In this document: in pieces, positions 21,387 to 30,566 of the stretch | Numbering within the stretch: the first letter of the stretch is position 1 | How the letters are laid out: each line of letters begins with the position of its first letter | Source of the DNA: Microbacterium gubbeenense DSM 15944 | Lineage (GTDB): Bacteria; Actinomycetota; Actinomycetes; Actinomycetales; Microbacteriaceae | DNA: 64,000 nt | Direction: 5' to 3' | Assembly (NCBI RefSeq): GCF_000422745.1 | Contig: NZ_AUGQ01000006.1 | Location: 1 to 64,000, forward strand | Notes under the pieces: model-generated | Databases searched by the model: none | The model's input: the letters and a program-made list of their open reading frames with translations, nothing else | Told to the model about the DNA's origin: nothing | Made by a program: the position numbers and the translations under genes

Positions 21387-22448
21387 GTGACCGAATCCCC
21401 CCGCTTCCACTCCCGCCCCCTCGCTGATCTCAACCGCCCGTACGCGGCGGCCGATGACCGCTACGACGCGTTCGAGTATCGCCAGGTAGGCGCGTCGGGG
21501 CTGTTCCTGCCGCCGATCTCGCTCGGCCTGTGGTGGAACTTCGGTGACAACATCCCGATGGACAACCAGCGCGCTCTGCTGCGCCACGCGTTCGATCGGG
21601 GCATCACGCACTTCGACCTCGCCAACAACTACGGCCCGCCGTACGGATCCGCCGAGAAGAACTTCGGACGCATCTTCCGCGAGGACTTCGCCCCGTACCG
21701 CGATGAGCTCATCATCTCGTCGAAGGCCGGCTACGACATGTGGCGCGGGCCGTACGGCGACTGGGCCTCGCGCAAGTACCTCATCGCGAGCGCCGAGGAG
21801 TCGCTGCGGTCGATGAACCTCGACTACGTCGACGTGTTCTACTCGCACCGGCCCGATCCGGTCACCCCGATCGAGGAGACGATCGGGGCCCTCGACACGC
21901 TTGTGAAGCAGGGCAAGGCGCTGTACGTGGGCATCTCGTCGTACTCCGCCGAGCAGACCATCGCAGCGAAGGCCGTTGCCCGCAGCCTCGGCACGCCGCT
22001 CGTGATCCACCAGCCGTCGTACTCGATCATCAACCGCTGGATCGAGGACGGCCTGACGGACGCGCTGCGCCAGGAGGGCATGGGCGCGATCGCGTTCGTG
22101 CCGCTCGCGCAGGGCGTGCTGACGAACAAGTACCTCGGCGAGGGCGAGGCGGATCGCGCGCAGCAGCGCGGATCCCTCGGCGGAAAGCGCGTGACGGACG
22201 AGGCGCGCGAGCAGCTGCGCACGCTCGATGCGATCGCGTCCGATCGCGGTCAGACGCTCGCGCAGATGGCGCTGCAGTGGGTCCTGCGCGACGGCGTCGT
22301 CACGAGCGCGCTGATCGGCGCGAGCCGGCCCGACCAGATCGACGAGAACGTGCGCGCGCTCGAGGGAGCGGCCTTCACCGCCGCGGAGAGCGACGCCATC
22401 GACCGCGCGGCCGAGCTGATCGGCGACGATTTCTGGGCCTCTGAGTGA
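21387..22448 (+). CDS. Aldo/keto reductase, YghZ-like (L-glyceraldehyde-3-phosphate reductase type)
   Basis: This 353-residue NADPH-dependent reductase of the AKR14/voltage-gated K-channel beta-like group resembles E. coli YghZ. Shared segments include [59 protein letters not shown] and the C-terminal [12 protein letters not shown]. YghZ detoxifies methylglyoxal and reduces L-glyceraldehyde 3-phosphate; that specificity is an inference here. It is inserted between rsmA and ispE, which are adjacent in many actinobacteria. Its stop overlaps the ispE start (GTGA), so the two are translationally coupled. Confidence 0.9.
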   Translation: MTESPRFHSRPLADLNRPYAAADDRYDAFEYRQVGASGLFLPPISLGLWWNFGDNIPMDNQRALLRHAFDRGITHFDLANNYGPPYGSAEKNFGRIFREDFAPYRDELIISSKAGYDMWRGPYGDWASRKYLIASAEESLRSMNLDYVDVFYSHRPDPVTPIEETIGALDTLVKQGKALYVGISSYSAEQTIAAKAVARSLGTPLVIHQPSYSIINRWIEDGLTDALRQEGMGAIAFVPLAQGVLTNKYLGEGEADRAQQRGSLGGKRVTDEAREQLRTLDAIASDRGQTLAQMALQWVLRDGVVTSALIGASRPDQIDENVRALEGAAFTAAESDAIDRAAELIGDDFWASE

Positions 22449-23350
22449 CGCTCGTCGAAGAGTTCCCCGACGTTCGGGTGCGCGCGCCGGCGAAGATCAA
22501 CGTCTTTCTGGCGGCAGGGCCGCGCGCCGATGACGGGTACCACGAGCTCGCGACCGCGTTCCAGGCGGTGAGCCTGTTCGAGGACATCATCGCGAGCCAC
22601 TCCGACGGCTTCTCGCTGTCGATCACGGGGCCGATCGATACGTCGAGCGTGCCCACCGACGATTCGAACCTCGCGCTCAGGGCCGCGAGGTTGCTCGCCG
22701 AGCACACCGAGTACGGCGGCGGGGTGCACATCGACATCCGCAAGGAGGTCCCGGTCGCCGGCGGCATGGCGGGCGGATCCGCCGACGCGGCGGCCGCGCT
22801 CGTCGCGTGCGATGTCCTGTGGGGCACGGGACTGTCGATGCGCGAGCTGCAGGCTCTCGGATCCCGGCTCGGAGCCGACGTGCCGTTCGCGCTCATGGGC
22901 GGCACCGCGATCGGCACGGGGCGCGGCGACGTGCTGAACCCGGCGCTCGCGCGGGGCCGATTCGAGTGGGTCATCGTTCCGAACGCGCTCGGCCTGTCGA
23001 CGCCGGACGTGTACCGCGAGTTCGATCGGCAGGACGACTCGCCGGCGGCCCCCGCCGTTCCGAGCGAGGTGCTGCACGCACTGCGGGCAGGCGATGCGCG
23101 CATGCTCGCTGAAGCCCTGCACAACGACCTCCAGGCACCGGCTCTGCGGCTGCGCCCCGATCTCGCCGCCGTGCTCGAGTACGGCGAGACGAACGGCGCG
23201 CTGGCCGGAATCGTCTCCGGATCCGGACCCACCCTCGCGTTCCTCGCGGAGAACCGCATCGAGGCGCGCTCGCTGCAGCAGAGCCTCGAGCGAGCGGGCC
23301 ACGAGGCGCTCACGGTCTACGGCCCCGTTCACGGCGCGCGCGTGGTCTGA
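22445..23350 (+). CDS. ispE: 4-diphosphocytidyl-2-C-methyl-D-erythritol kinase
   Basis: This is the GHMP kinase of the MEP isoprenoid pathway; it phosphorylates CDP-methylerythritol at the 2-OH. The 301-residue protein has the N-terminal [20 protein letters not shown], the GHMP ATP loop [17 protein letters not shown] near residue 105, [20 protein letters not shown] and the C-terminal [13 protein letters not shown]. The GTG start at 22445 overlaps the preceding reductase stop. The pxpA ATG in turn overlaps the ispE stop, giving a continuous coupled run through pxpBC. Confidence 0.96.
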   Translation: MTLVEEFPDVRVRAPAKINVFLAAGPRADDGYHELATAFQAVSLFEDIIASHSDGFSLSITGPIDTSSVPTDDSNLALRAARLLAEHTEYGGGVHIDIRKEVPVAGGMAGGSADAAAALVACDVLWGTGLSMRELQALGSRLGADVPFALMGGTAIGTGRGDVLNPALARGRFEWVIVPNALGLSTPDVYREFDRQDDSPAAPAVPSEVLHALRAGDARMLAEALHNDLQAPALRLRPDLAAVLEYGETNGALAGIVSGSGPTLAFLAENRIEARSLQQSLERAGHEALTVYGPVHGARVV

Positions 23351-24099
23351 TGGACCTCAACAGCGACGTCGGCGAATCCTTCGGCGAGTGGCCGATGGGC
23401 GACGACGCTGCGATGTTCCGGCACGTCACGAGCGCGAACATCGCCTGCGGTTTCCACGCGGGGGACCCGTCGGGCATCGCCCGCACCTGCCGCGCGGCCG
23501 TCGACGCCGGCGTCGCGATCGGCGCGCACGTCGGCTACCGGGATCTCGTGGGCTTCGGCAGGCGCTTCATCGACTGCTCCGAGTCGGAGCTCGCCGATGA
23601 TGTCGCCTACCAGATCGGCGCGCTCCAGGCTCTCGCCCGTCGCGAGGGCGGCGAGGTCCGATACGTGAAGCCGCATGGCGCGCTGTACAACGCGATCGTC
23701 CACCACGAAGCGCACGTGCGGGCGGTCGTCGAGGCCGTGGCGTCGGTGGATCCGAACCTCGCGCTGCTCCATCTGCCCGGATCCGTCGCGCTCGACACCG
23801 CTCGCACGCGCGGGATCCGCGGTGTCCGCGAGGCGTTCGCCGACCGTGCGTATCTGCCGAACGGGCGGCTCGTGCCGCGCACGGAGACCGGCGCGGTGCT
23901 CCGGGATCCGGAGGCCGTGGCCAGCCGTATGGCGAGGTTCGCGAGTGACGGGGTGATCGAGGCGATCGATGGATCTGATGTCCGGATCGATGCCGAGAGC
24001 ATCTGCCTGCACGGCGATACTCCGGGCGCAGTCGCGCTCGCTGCGACCGTGCGCGAGAGGCTCGAGACTGCCGGAATCGAGCTGCGGAGCTTCGTATGA
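23350..24099 (+). CDS. pxpA: 5-oxoprolinase subunit PxpA (LamB/YcsF family)
   Basis: This is one component of the ATP-dependent prokaryotic 5-oxoprolinase, which opens 5-oxoproline (pyroglutamate) to glutamate. The 249-residue protein begins [19 protein letters not shown] and carries [28 protein letters not shown] and VKPHGALYN, which are diagnostic for YcsF/PxpA. Its ATG overlaps the ispE stop and its stop overlaps the pxpBC ATG. Known family function is well established; activity needs PxpB and PxpC, both supplied by the next gene. Confidence 0.95.
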   Translation: MDLNSDVGESFGEWPMGDDAAMFRHVTSANIACGFHAGDPSGIARTCRAAVDAGVAIGAHVGYRDLVGFGRRFIDCSESELADDVAYQIGALQALARREGGEVRYVKPHGALYNAIVHHEAHVRAVVEAVASVDPNLALLHLPGSVALDTARTRGIRGVREAFADRAYLPNGRLVPRTETGAVLRDPEAVASRMARFASDGVIEAIDGSDVRIDAESICLHGDTPGAVALAATVRERLETAGIELRSFV

Positions 24100-25715
24100 A
24101 CCCGCGCGTGCGCTGGGTGGGGGAGCGCGCGTTTCTGGTCGAGTTCGCCTCTCTCGACGACGTGCTGGCGTTTCAGGTGCGGGTCACTGCGGATCCGATC
24201 GCCCAGACGGATCAGGTCGCGGCCGCGCGGACGGTGCTCCTCACGTTCGCGACGGCCCGCCAGGCGCGGCGCGCGGCGACCCGCGTCGGCGAGGTCGAGC
24301 TCACACCGATTCCGAACATCGACCGGCGCACCGAAATCATCGACGTCATCTACGACGGCGCGGATCTCGTGGAGGTGGCCTCCCACACGGGCCTATCGGA
24401 AGAGGCCGTCGTCGCTGCCCACACGACCTCGACCTGGACGGCGGCCTTCGGCGGATTCGCACCCGGGTTCGCGTATCTGGTGGGCGGCGATCCGAGACTT
24501 CAGGTGTCGCGCAGGGAGAGCCCGCGCACGGCTGTACCCGCGGGATCCGTTGCGCTGGCGGGCGAGTTCTCTGCCGTGTATCCGCGTTCGTCCCCGGGCG
24601 GCTGGCGGCTCATCGGTCGAACCACGGCGACGATGTGGGACATCGATCGCAGCCCGCCCGCGCTGCTCGCACCGGGAGATCTCGTGCGGTTCCGCGCCGT
24701 GCGCGAGCGGATCACGGCGGCCGCCGTTGCGGGAACGCAGGTGCCCGACGCGAGGGCCGCGACCACCGCGGCGCTTCGGATCCTCGCGCCCGGGCCGATG
24801 TCGCTCGTGGAGGATCTCGGACGTCCCGGACGTGCGTATCTCGGTGTGACGGCATCGGGCGCGGCCGATACCGCATCGGCGCGGCTCGCGAACCGTCTGG
24901 TCGGGAACGGGCGCGCCGCCGCGGTCGTCGAGACTCTCGGCGGCCTGTCGGTGCGCGCCGAGATCAACGTGATCCTCGCGCTTACGGGCGCGGACGCCCG
25001 CGCGGAGCTGCGCCGCGCCCTGCCAGCCGAATCAGACGACGACGGCGGACCCCGGGACGAGCTCGTCGAGCCCGGTCGCACTCTGCCGCGCAACCGCGTG
25101 CCCGTCCGGATTCCCGCTGGCACGCCCGTCCTCCTCCGTGCGGGCGATGACCTCGCACTCGGATTCCCTGATACCGGGCTCCGCGCGTATATCGCAGTGC
25201 GCGGTGGGATCGCGGCGCCTGACGCTCTCGGCAGTCGCGCCCGCGACACCCTGAGCGGCATCGGCCCGGACCCGCTGCGTGCGGGCGAGGTGCTCGAGAT
25301 CGGCTCGTCGGCCGTGACCTCCGTGGAGGAGCCCAGCGCCGAAGCGCCGCTCGCAGGGGGCGATACCGCCGCCCTGCGCGTGCGCGTCGGTCCGCGTGAT
25401 GATTGGTTCGTGTCCGACGAGATCGCACACTTCTTCGATACCGTGTGGGTCGTCAGCTCCGAGACCGACCGCGTCGGCACGCGCCTCACCCCCGCGGACG
25501 GGACTCGTCCGCTTCGTCCTCGCACAGGAGACCTCCCGAGCGAAGGCACTGTAAGGGGAGCGCTGCAGGTGCCGCCGTCGGGCGAACCTGTACTTTTCGG
25601 CCCGGACCACCCCGTCACCGGCGGCTATCCGGTGATCGGCGTCGTTGCGGATGCCGACCTGCCGCTCGCGGCACAGCTGCGCCCCGGCACGCGGGTGCGC
25701 TTCGTTCGAAGCTGA
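24096..25715 (+). CDS. pxpBC: Fused 5-oxoprolinase subunits PxpB-PxpC (KipI-KipA fusion)
   Basis: This 539-residue protein joins two normally separate subunits. Residues about 1-205 are PxpB/KipI-like (carboxyltransferase domain C/D type; [29 protein letters not shown]). Residues about 225-539 are PxpC/KipA-like ([51 protein letters not shown] tail). Together with PxpA it makes a complete 5-oxoprolinase in two polypeptides. The ATG overlaps the pxpA stop. The C-terminal half has more A/T-ending codons than the surrounding housekeeping genes, by eye. A weak inverted repeat (GAGAACG/CGTTCTC, 25763-25795) may terminate the operon. Confidence 0.93.
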   Translation: MNPRVRWVGERAFLVEFASLDDVLAFQVRVTADPIAQTDQVAAARTVLLTFATARQARRAATRVGEVELTPIPNIDRRTEIIDVIYDGADLVEVASHTGLSEEAVVAAHTTSTWTAAFGGFAPGFAYLVGGDPRLQVSRRESPRTAVPAGSVALAGEFSAVYPRSSPGGWRLIGRTTATMWDIDRSPPALLAPGDLVRFRAVRERITAAAVAGTQVPDARAATTAALRILAPGPMSLVEDLGRPGRAYLGVTASGAADTASARLANRLVGNGRAAAVVETLGGLSVRAEINVILALTGADARAELRRALPAESDDDGGPRDELVEPGRTLPRNRVPVRIPAGTPVLLRAGDDLALGFPDTGLRAYIAVRGGIAAPDALGSRARDTLSGIGPDPLRAGEVLEIGSSAVTSVEEPSAEAPLAGGDTAALRVRVGPRDDWFVSDEIAHFFDTVWVVSSETDRVGTRLTPADGTRPLRPRTGDLPSEGTVRGALQVPPSGEPVLFGPDHPVTGGYPVIGVVADADLPLAAQLRPGTRVRFVRS

Positions 25716-25814
25716 CAGCCGCGCGGCGGACCACGCAGCACGACCGAGAGCTCGCGCGATGCGAGAACGCGCCGGTCACCTCGCAGCCCGTTCTCAGCGC
25801 GTGCGCATCGCGCT

Positions 25815-27325
25815 TCAGAGCAATGGTGCAGTGATTGATCGAGGTGGCGGCGCAGCCGCGGTTCGGCGGCGGACCTTCTCCCGCTCAGTGCGCTTGGTGC
25901 GGATCGGACGGTAGATCTGCCGTCGGTCGACCCACCCCGGCGCCTTCACGAGGGGCACGCCATCGCGCATGCGGATGCCCCACCCGGAGCCTTCGAGGTT
26001 GTGGTGGTGATTCCAACACAGCAGCACGCCGTTATCGGTGTGGGTCTCGCCGCCGTGAGCGTGCTCGTCCACGTGGTGGATCTCGCACCACCCAGCCGGA
26101 ATCGAACAGCCGGGGATGATGCATCCGCCGTCGCGGGTGGCGATGGCTCGGCGCTGGTGAGTGTTGAACAGGCGCTCGCGGTTGCCGATCTGAACGATGC
26201 GACCGTTGCGGTCGAAAACCATTTTCTGAACCGCACCCGTGCAGACGATGCGGTGGGCAAGGCGTGCAGGTGCGGCGACGTCCACGCCGTCGACATCGAC
26301 GATGCCGCCGTCGAGATCGCTGATCGTCGTCGTGACGACGAGTGTCGGGGCCGCGCCGCCGAGCGAGGGGCATCGGCTGAGCGCGCGGCCGCCTGCACGA
26401 TCGAACCGAGCACGTCATGGTTTCGCTGGATCGCGGTGCGCGGGTCATCGTACTTCTCGTCGCCGTTCCACGGCGTGCTCTGGTCGGTGCCCGGCTCGGG
26501 CGTTCCGGGCGCGAACAGCGTTCGGGAACCGGCGTAGGCGTCGAAGAGGCGCTGAATACCCGCGGCGACCTCGGGAATGAGATCGCCGCGAACGGGGACG
26601 AGTCCGTTCCTCGCGCGGCCGAGCGAGAAACCGCGACGTCGCGCCTGCCAATCGTCGTCGGGTTCGACGCCATCGCGGGTGAGGAACTCGATCCACACCT
26701 GCGCGAGCGTGCGGTATTCGTCGAACGTGGATGGAAGCGCATCATCACATTCGGACGCGGACTCGGCGCCGGTGAGCCCCGCAACAGTTGCGCCGATGAT
26801 CTCGCGCTCGGCTGTGCGCTTCTCGTCGGGGTCGATGTGGTGCGTCTTGGAAGCGTGATCCAGTTCGTCGGTGAGGTGTCGCGCGATGTCGATGCCGATG
26901 GCGCCGTCGCGGAATGCCTGCGCGACGATGGGATACCGGGTCGTGGATTCGCCCGTCATGAGGTGATGACGGTCGCGCGTGCGGCGGTCGAGGCGCACGC
27001 GCGACCGCAGCTCGGGCACCGACGCGCGGGTCGTGCGCTCGAGCAGTTCGGTGGCGTTGCGGCAGCCGAATGCGATCGCGAGGCGATCATCGCCCACGCG
27101 GTCGCCGTCGAGGGGATCGGAGCGCACGTCGACCTCGCCCGCGACGCGGACCTTCAGCGCATCCACCTGGCGCACGAGCGCCTCGACCTCTTCCACGGCA
27201 GAGACGAGATCGGCGTCGGAGAGCGAGGAGATCTCGCCGGTGAGTCCCGCGACCAGAGGCGTCGCATCCGCGACCCGCCGACGCACACCGCGCGCGATCT
27301 GCGGGGAATCCGACGTCGTTGCCAT
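25815..27325 (-). pseudogene. DUF222 / HNH endonuclease (13E12 repeat family), single-base frameshift
   Basis: The N-terminal frame from ATG 27325 encodes a DUF222 domain (about 315 residues, to AARSADAP). It is then out of register. The HNH part is in another frame and ends at 25815, with CIIPGCSIPAGWCEIHHVDE followed by the D/N/C-x2-HH ligands of a zinc-bound HNH nuclease. Adding one base at the G-run 26367-26370 joins the frames seamlessly, so one G has been lost there or miscalled. Otherwise the gene is full-length and all HNH residues are intact. The promoter is TTGCTC-N17-TAAAAT, with the -10 (27337-27332) six bases before the ATG, in an AT-rich patch. A LexA-like box lies upstream. The family is common and multicopy in actinobacteria. 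Confidence 0.85.
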
Positions 27326-27368
27326 ACCCTTATTTTAGAATAAAGATACGAGCAGAGCAAGAAGAGTT

Positions 27369-27384
27369 TAGAACTAATGTTCTA
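27369..27384. promoter_or_regulatory. LexA/SOS-box-like palindrome upstream of the DUF222-HNH gene
   Basis: TAGAACTAATGTTCTA is a perfect 6+6 inverted repeat with the GAAC-N4-GTTC core of Gram-positive and mycobacterial SOS boxes. It lies between the monooxygenase stop (27403) and the DUF222-HNH start (27325), eight bases upstream of the -35 element. Confidence 0.6.
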
Positions 27385-27402
27385 TAAACAGGAGTGCCCC
27401 GA

Positions 27403-28740
27403 TCACTCCCGCAGATGCTCGCGCAGGGTGTCTCCGGCGTAGCGCGTGCGGAAGATTCCGCGACGCTGAAGCTCCGGCACGACGCCGTCGACGAACTCCT
27501 CGAACGACGAGTGGTACAGCGCGGGCATCACGATGAAACCGTCGGCGGCCCCACTGCGAAACAGGTGCTCGAGCTGGTCGGCAACCGACTCGGCCGACCC
27601 CACGAACTGCGGGTGCAGCTGGTTCATCGACTGTTCGATGGCGAGGTCCGCCACCGTGTAGCGGCGACGCGCACTCACCGACGCGAGCATGTCTTCGAAC
27701 CCGACGCTGCCGGTTGCCCCGCGATGCGCGGCGAGCACCTCGACCGCCGCGGCGCGAGGATCGAGCGGTTCCGCCGCATGAAGCAGGCGCCCGAGCTTCA
27801 CCAGCGCATCCTCGAGCGAGATCTGCGACCGCAGCCGAGCGAGCTTCTCGGCGGCATCAGCGTCGGTCCACCCGACGATCGGCTGCATGCCCTGCAGCAC
27901 GCGAATGCTGTTCTTGTCGCGTCCGTGGTCACGCGCCGCCCGCTCGTGGACCTCGGTGCGGAAGTCGCGCATCTGCTCCTCGGAGTCGCCGATCGCGAAG
28001 ATCACCTCGGCCCATCGGGCGGCGAAATCGCGTCCTCTCGACGACGAGCCCGCCTGCATGAGCACGGGGTGCCCCTGAGGGCTCGGTGGCAGAGTGAGCG
28101 GCCCACGGGACAGGGGGTCCTCGCCCTCGCGCGCGGGAACGCGATGCACTTTCGCGGGATCCGCGAACCGTCGCCCATCGCGATCGAGCACCAGCCCGTC
28201 CGGATTCCAGCTGCGCCACAGGTCGCGCACCGTGCCCACGACGCGGTCGGCGACGTCGTACCGGTCGACCGGGTTCGCGATGGATTCCCGACCCATGTTG
28301 CGCGCCTCGGCGTCGGTCGTCGACGTGACGATGTTCCACGCCGCGCGGCCGCCGGAGAGGTGATCGACCGTCAGCAGCTGCCGCGCGATCGTGTATGGCG
28401 GCACGAAGCTCGTCGACAGGGTCGCGCCGAGCCCGATGCGGCTGGTGGCGCCGGCGACGAGCGAGATGGTCGCGATGGGATCCAGGTAGATGCTTCCCTT
28501 GCCGCCCGTGAGGAGCGTCGTATCGTACGACCCGTCCGCCGCCTCGGGAACCGCCAGCGCGTCCGCGAAGAAGATCATGTCGAACAGGCCCCGCTCGAGC
28601 GTGCGGCCCAGGTCGGTGTAGAAGCTCGCGCGCAGCCAGTCGGCGCGGCCGAGCGGATTGCGCCAGTTCTCGGCATACTGGCTCGTCGGCGGATTGACCA
28701 TCCCCACCAGGTGCATCCGGCGCATCATCGCGTCGTTCAT
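27403..28740 (-). CDS. LLM-class FMN-dependent monooxygenase (NtaA/SnaA/DszA family)
   Basis: This 445-residue flavin-dependent monooxygenase has a luciferase-like TIM barrel and uses reduced FMN from a separate reductase. Family segments are MNPPTSQYAENWRNP-like N-terminus, FFADALAVPEA, YLDPIATISLVAGATSRIGLG, SGGRAAWNIVTS, AEARNMGRE, PVLMQAGSSSRGRDFAARWAE and GFIVMPALYHSSFEEFVD. Members attack sulfur- or nitrogen-containing compounds such as nitrilotriacetate and dibenzothiophene sulfone. Substrate is not readable. The ATG at 28740 overlaps the stop of the YkoF-like gene (ATGA), so the two are coupled and the substrate is probably thiamine-related (inference). Confidence 0.9.
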   Translation of the reverse strand: MNDAMMRRMHLVGMVNPPTSQYAENWRNPLGRADWLRASFYTDLGRTLERGLFDMIFFADALAVPEAADGSYDTTLLTGGKGSIYLDPIATISLVAGATSRIGLGATLSTSFVPPYTIARQLLTVDHLSGGRAAWNIVTSTTDAEARNMGRESIANPVDRYDVADRVVGTVRDLWRSWNPDGLVLDRDGRRFADPAKVHRVPAREGEDPLSRGPLTLPPSPQGHPVLMQAGSSSRGRDFAARWAEVIFAIGDSEEQMRDFRTEVHERAARDHGRDKNSIRVLQGMQPIVGWTDADAAEKLARLRSQISLEDALVKLGRLLHAAEPLDPRAAAVEVLAAHRGATGSVGFEDMLASVSARRRYTVADLAIEQSMNQLHPQFVGSAESVADQLEHLFRSGAADGFIVMPALYHSSFEEFVDGVVPELQRRGIFRTRYAGDTLREHLRE

Positions 28741-29354
28741 CGCTGCGTCGGACTGTTGATCGACACCGTGACGTGCGTCGTCACGTGCTGCACCGTGCGC
28801 CCCACCCCGATCCACGCATTCGCGACGGTCTCGAGCACCTCGGCGAGATCGCCGTCGAGCCGTGTCGCGAAGTGATCCGAGGAGGTGAACACGCCCGACC
28901 TCCTCGCCTGCTCGATGGCCGCGTAGATCGCGCCCATGTGGTCGCCGCCCGCGCCCCCGTCGAGGAGCGGATACAGCGACCAGTGCGCGCCCGCCGTAAC
29001 CCCCGTGGGCTCCAACCGCACCGGATCCGCGCCCAGCGCCGCGACGCCGGGCGGCAGCTCGCACTGCAGTTCGCCGGGGCAGCCGCGCGAGAGCAGGATG
29101 CTCGCCGACAGGTGCGCGTCCGACGCCGCGGCGGCGGCGATCGTGTCGCGCAGGAAGCGCAGGATGTCGCTCTCGGATCCGCCGACGAACGTGGAGACGT
29201 CGTCGGTCTTCACCGTGAGGCCGCTGGCATCCGCCGCGTCGAGCGCGCCCACGATGATGCGAACGTAGTCGGATTCGTACACCGAGAGGGTCAGGCGTGC
29301 GCCGACCCCGTACTGCTGCGGGGTCATCGGAGGGGACGGGTGCGTCGAGGTCAT
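28737..29354 (-). CDS. YkoF-like thiamine/hydroxymethylpyrimidine-binding protein
   Basis: This 205-residue protein contains two tandem YkoF-type domains. The first has GARLTLSVYESDYVRIIVG, TVKTDDVSTFVGGSE and a GCPGE motif. The second has GAHWSLYPLLDG, HMGAIYAAIEQARRSGVF and HFATRLDGDLAEVL. Bacillus YkoF binds thiamine and accompanies the YkoEDC HMP transporter. The ATG at 29354 lies eight bases after TAGTGT, so it is near-leaderless. It is divergent from the TPP riboswitch-thiYXZ unit and overlaps the downstream monooxygenase gene. A cytoplasmic carrier or sensor role is likely but not shown. Confidence 0.88.
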   Translation of the reverse strand: MTSTHPSPPMTPQQYGVGARLTLSVYESDYVRIIVGALDAADASGLTVKTDDVSTFVGGSESDILRFLRDTIAAAAASDAHLSASILLSRGCPGELQCELPPGVAALGADPVRLEPTGVTAGAHWSLYPLLDGGAGGDHMGAIYAAIEQARRSGVFTSSDHFATRLDGDLAEVLETVANAWIGVGRTVQHVTTHVTVSINSPTQR

Positions 29355-29362
29355 GACGACAC

Positions 29363-29393
29363 ACACTAGCGGCAGCCGGTACGCTGTTCGCAA
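29363..29393. promoter_or_regulatory. Overlapping divergent promoters, ykoF-like / TPP riboswitch
   Basis: On the plus strand TACGCT (29380-29385) places transcription start at about 29392, just before the riboswitch. On the minus strand TAGTGT (29368-29363) with TTGCGA (29393-29388) 19 bases upstream serves the YkoF-like gene. The two promoters interleave within about 40 bases. Confidence 0.45.
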
Positions 29394-29490
29394 CACGGGA
29401 GTCCGGTGAGCCGGGCTGAGAGGAAGGTCACCAACCTTCGACCGTCGAACCTGATCTGGATCATGCCAGCGCAGGGAGGCATCTCTGATA
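29392..29490 (+). promoter_or_regulatory. TPP (thi-box) riboswitch
   Basis: The conserved thi-box elements are all present: CTGAGAGG at 29416-29423, then GAACCTGATCTGGATCATGC from 29447, then CAGCGCAGGGA ending near 29477. Just downstream GTGCCC (29495-29500) and GGGCAC (29510-29515) form a hairpin that covers the AAAGGG ribosome binding site of thiY. The switch therefore probably controls translation initiation when thiamine pyrophosphate is bound. Confidence 0.95.
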
Positions 29491-29519
29491 ACCCGTGCCC
29501 ACCTCGAAAGGGCACACCC

Positions 29520-30563
29520 ATGCAAGAGAACATTTCCATTCGTCGACCCCTCGGCGCGGCATCCGTCGCCGCCGTCGGTGCGCTCATCCTCGGCGGCTGT
29601 TCCGCGCAGGCGAACTCGAGCGACGCACCGGATCCGCGCGACGAGGTCACCTTCGCGCTCGACTGGGCGCCCAACACCAACCACATCGGCGTCTACGTGG
29701 CCGACGCGCTCGGCTACTTCGCCGACGCCGGCCTGGACGTCGAGATCCTCCCGTACGCGTCGACCGCGGTGCCCGACCTCGTGTCGGCGGGCGCGGCCGA
29801 TTTCGGATCCGCGGGCCAAGCGGGCGTGCAGCTCGCCCGATCCGCCGGGCGCGACGTCGTCTCCGTGTTCCAGGTGACGCAGACCGACACCGGCCAGGTC
29901 GTCTTTCTGGGCGACCGCGACGACATCACCCGGCCCGCCGACCTCGATGGGCTCGTCTTCGGGGGCTTCGGATCGCCGCTCTACAGCGCCCTCGCTCGAG
30001 CGGTCGCCGTCGACGACGACGGCACGGGCGAGTTCGAGGAGGTCGTGCTCGACACGGGCGCGTACGAGGCGCTCAGCCAGGGGCGCATCGACTTCACCCT
30101 CTCGGTGTCGACCTGGGAGGACATCCAGACCGAGCTCGACGGCCACCCGTACGCATCGTTCCGGTACCAGGACTTCGGGGTGCCCGACGTGCAGTCGACC
30201 GGCATCGTCTCGAGCGATGCGTTCCTCGAGAACAACCCCGACGAGGCCCGAGCGTTCGTGGGCGCCGTCCAGCGCGGCTACGCCTACGCCGCCGAGAACC
30301 CGGACGATGCCGCCGACCTCCTGATCGAGGCCAACCCCGACACGCTCGGCGAGGCCGACGAACTCGTGACGCGCAGCACACGGCTGCTCGCGGAGCGCTA
30401 CTTCGTCGCCGACGGCGTGGAGATCGGCGAAGCGGTGCCCGAGAAGTGGGAGGAGTTCGGCGCGTTCCTGATCGAGAACGGCGTCGTCACCGACGGATCC
30501 GGTGAGACGCTCACCGAGGCGCCCGACTGGTCCGCGTACTACACCAATGATTTCCTCGGGTAG
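29520..30563 (+). CDS. thiY: Thiamine-precursor ABC transporter, substrate-binding lipoprotein (ThiY/NMT1-THI5 family)
   Basis: This 347-residue lipoprotein captures a pyrimidine precursor outside the membrane. The signal peptide ends in the lipobox LGGC with Cys27. The NMT1/THI5-like domain follows, with VTFALDWAPNTNHIGVYVA near residues 42-60, YASTAVPDLVSAGAADFG and FGGFGSPLYSAL. Known ThiY proteins bind N-formyl-4-amino-5-aminomethyl-pyrimidine, a breakdown product of thiamine. The exact ligand here is inferred. It is the first gene after the TPP riboswitch and is followed by the permease after three bases. Confidence 0.92.
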   Translation: MQENISIRRPLGAASVAAVGALILGGCSAQANSSDAPDPRDEVTFALDWAPNTNHIGVYVADALGYFADAGLDVEILPYASTAVPDLVSAGAADFGSAGQAGVQLARSAGRDVVSVFQVTQTDTGQVVFLGDRDDITRPADLDGLVFGGFGSPLYSALARAVAVDDDGTGEFEEVVLDTGAYEALSQGRIDFTLSVSTWEDIQTELDGHPYASFRYQDFGVPDVQSTGIVSSDAFLENNPDEARAFVGAVQRGYAYAAENPDDAADLLIEANPDTLGEADELVTRSTRLLAERYFVADGVEIGEAVPEKWEEFGAFLIENGVVTDGSGETLTEAPDWSAYYTNDFLG

Positions 30564-30566
30564 CCC

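Noticed and set aside
25763..25795. Second SOS-like GAAC/GTTC pair after pxpBC
   Set aside because: The half-sites are 19 bases apart rather than four, so this is at most a weak terminator hairpin.
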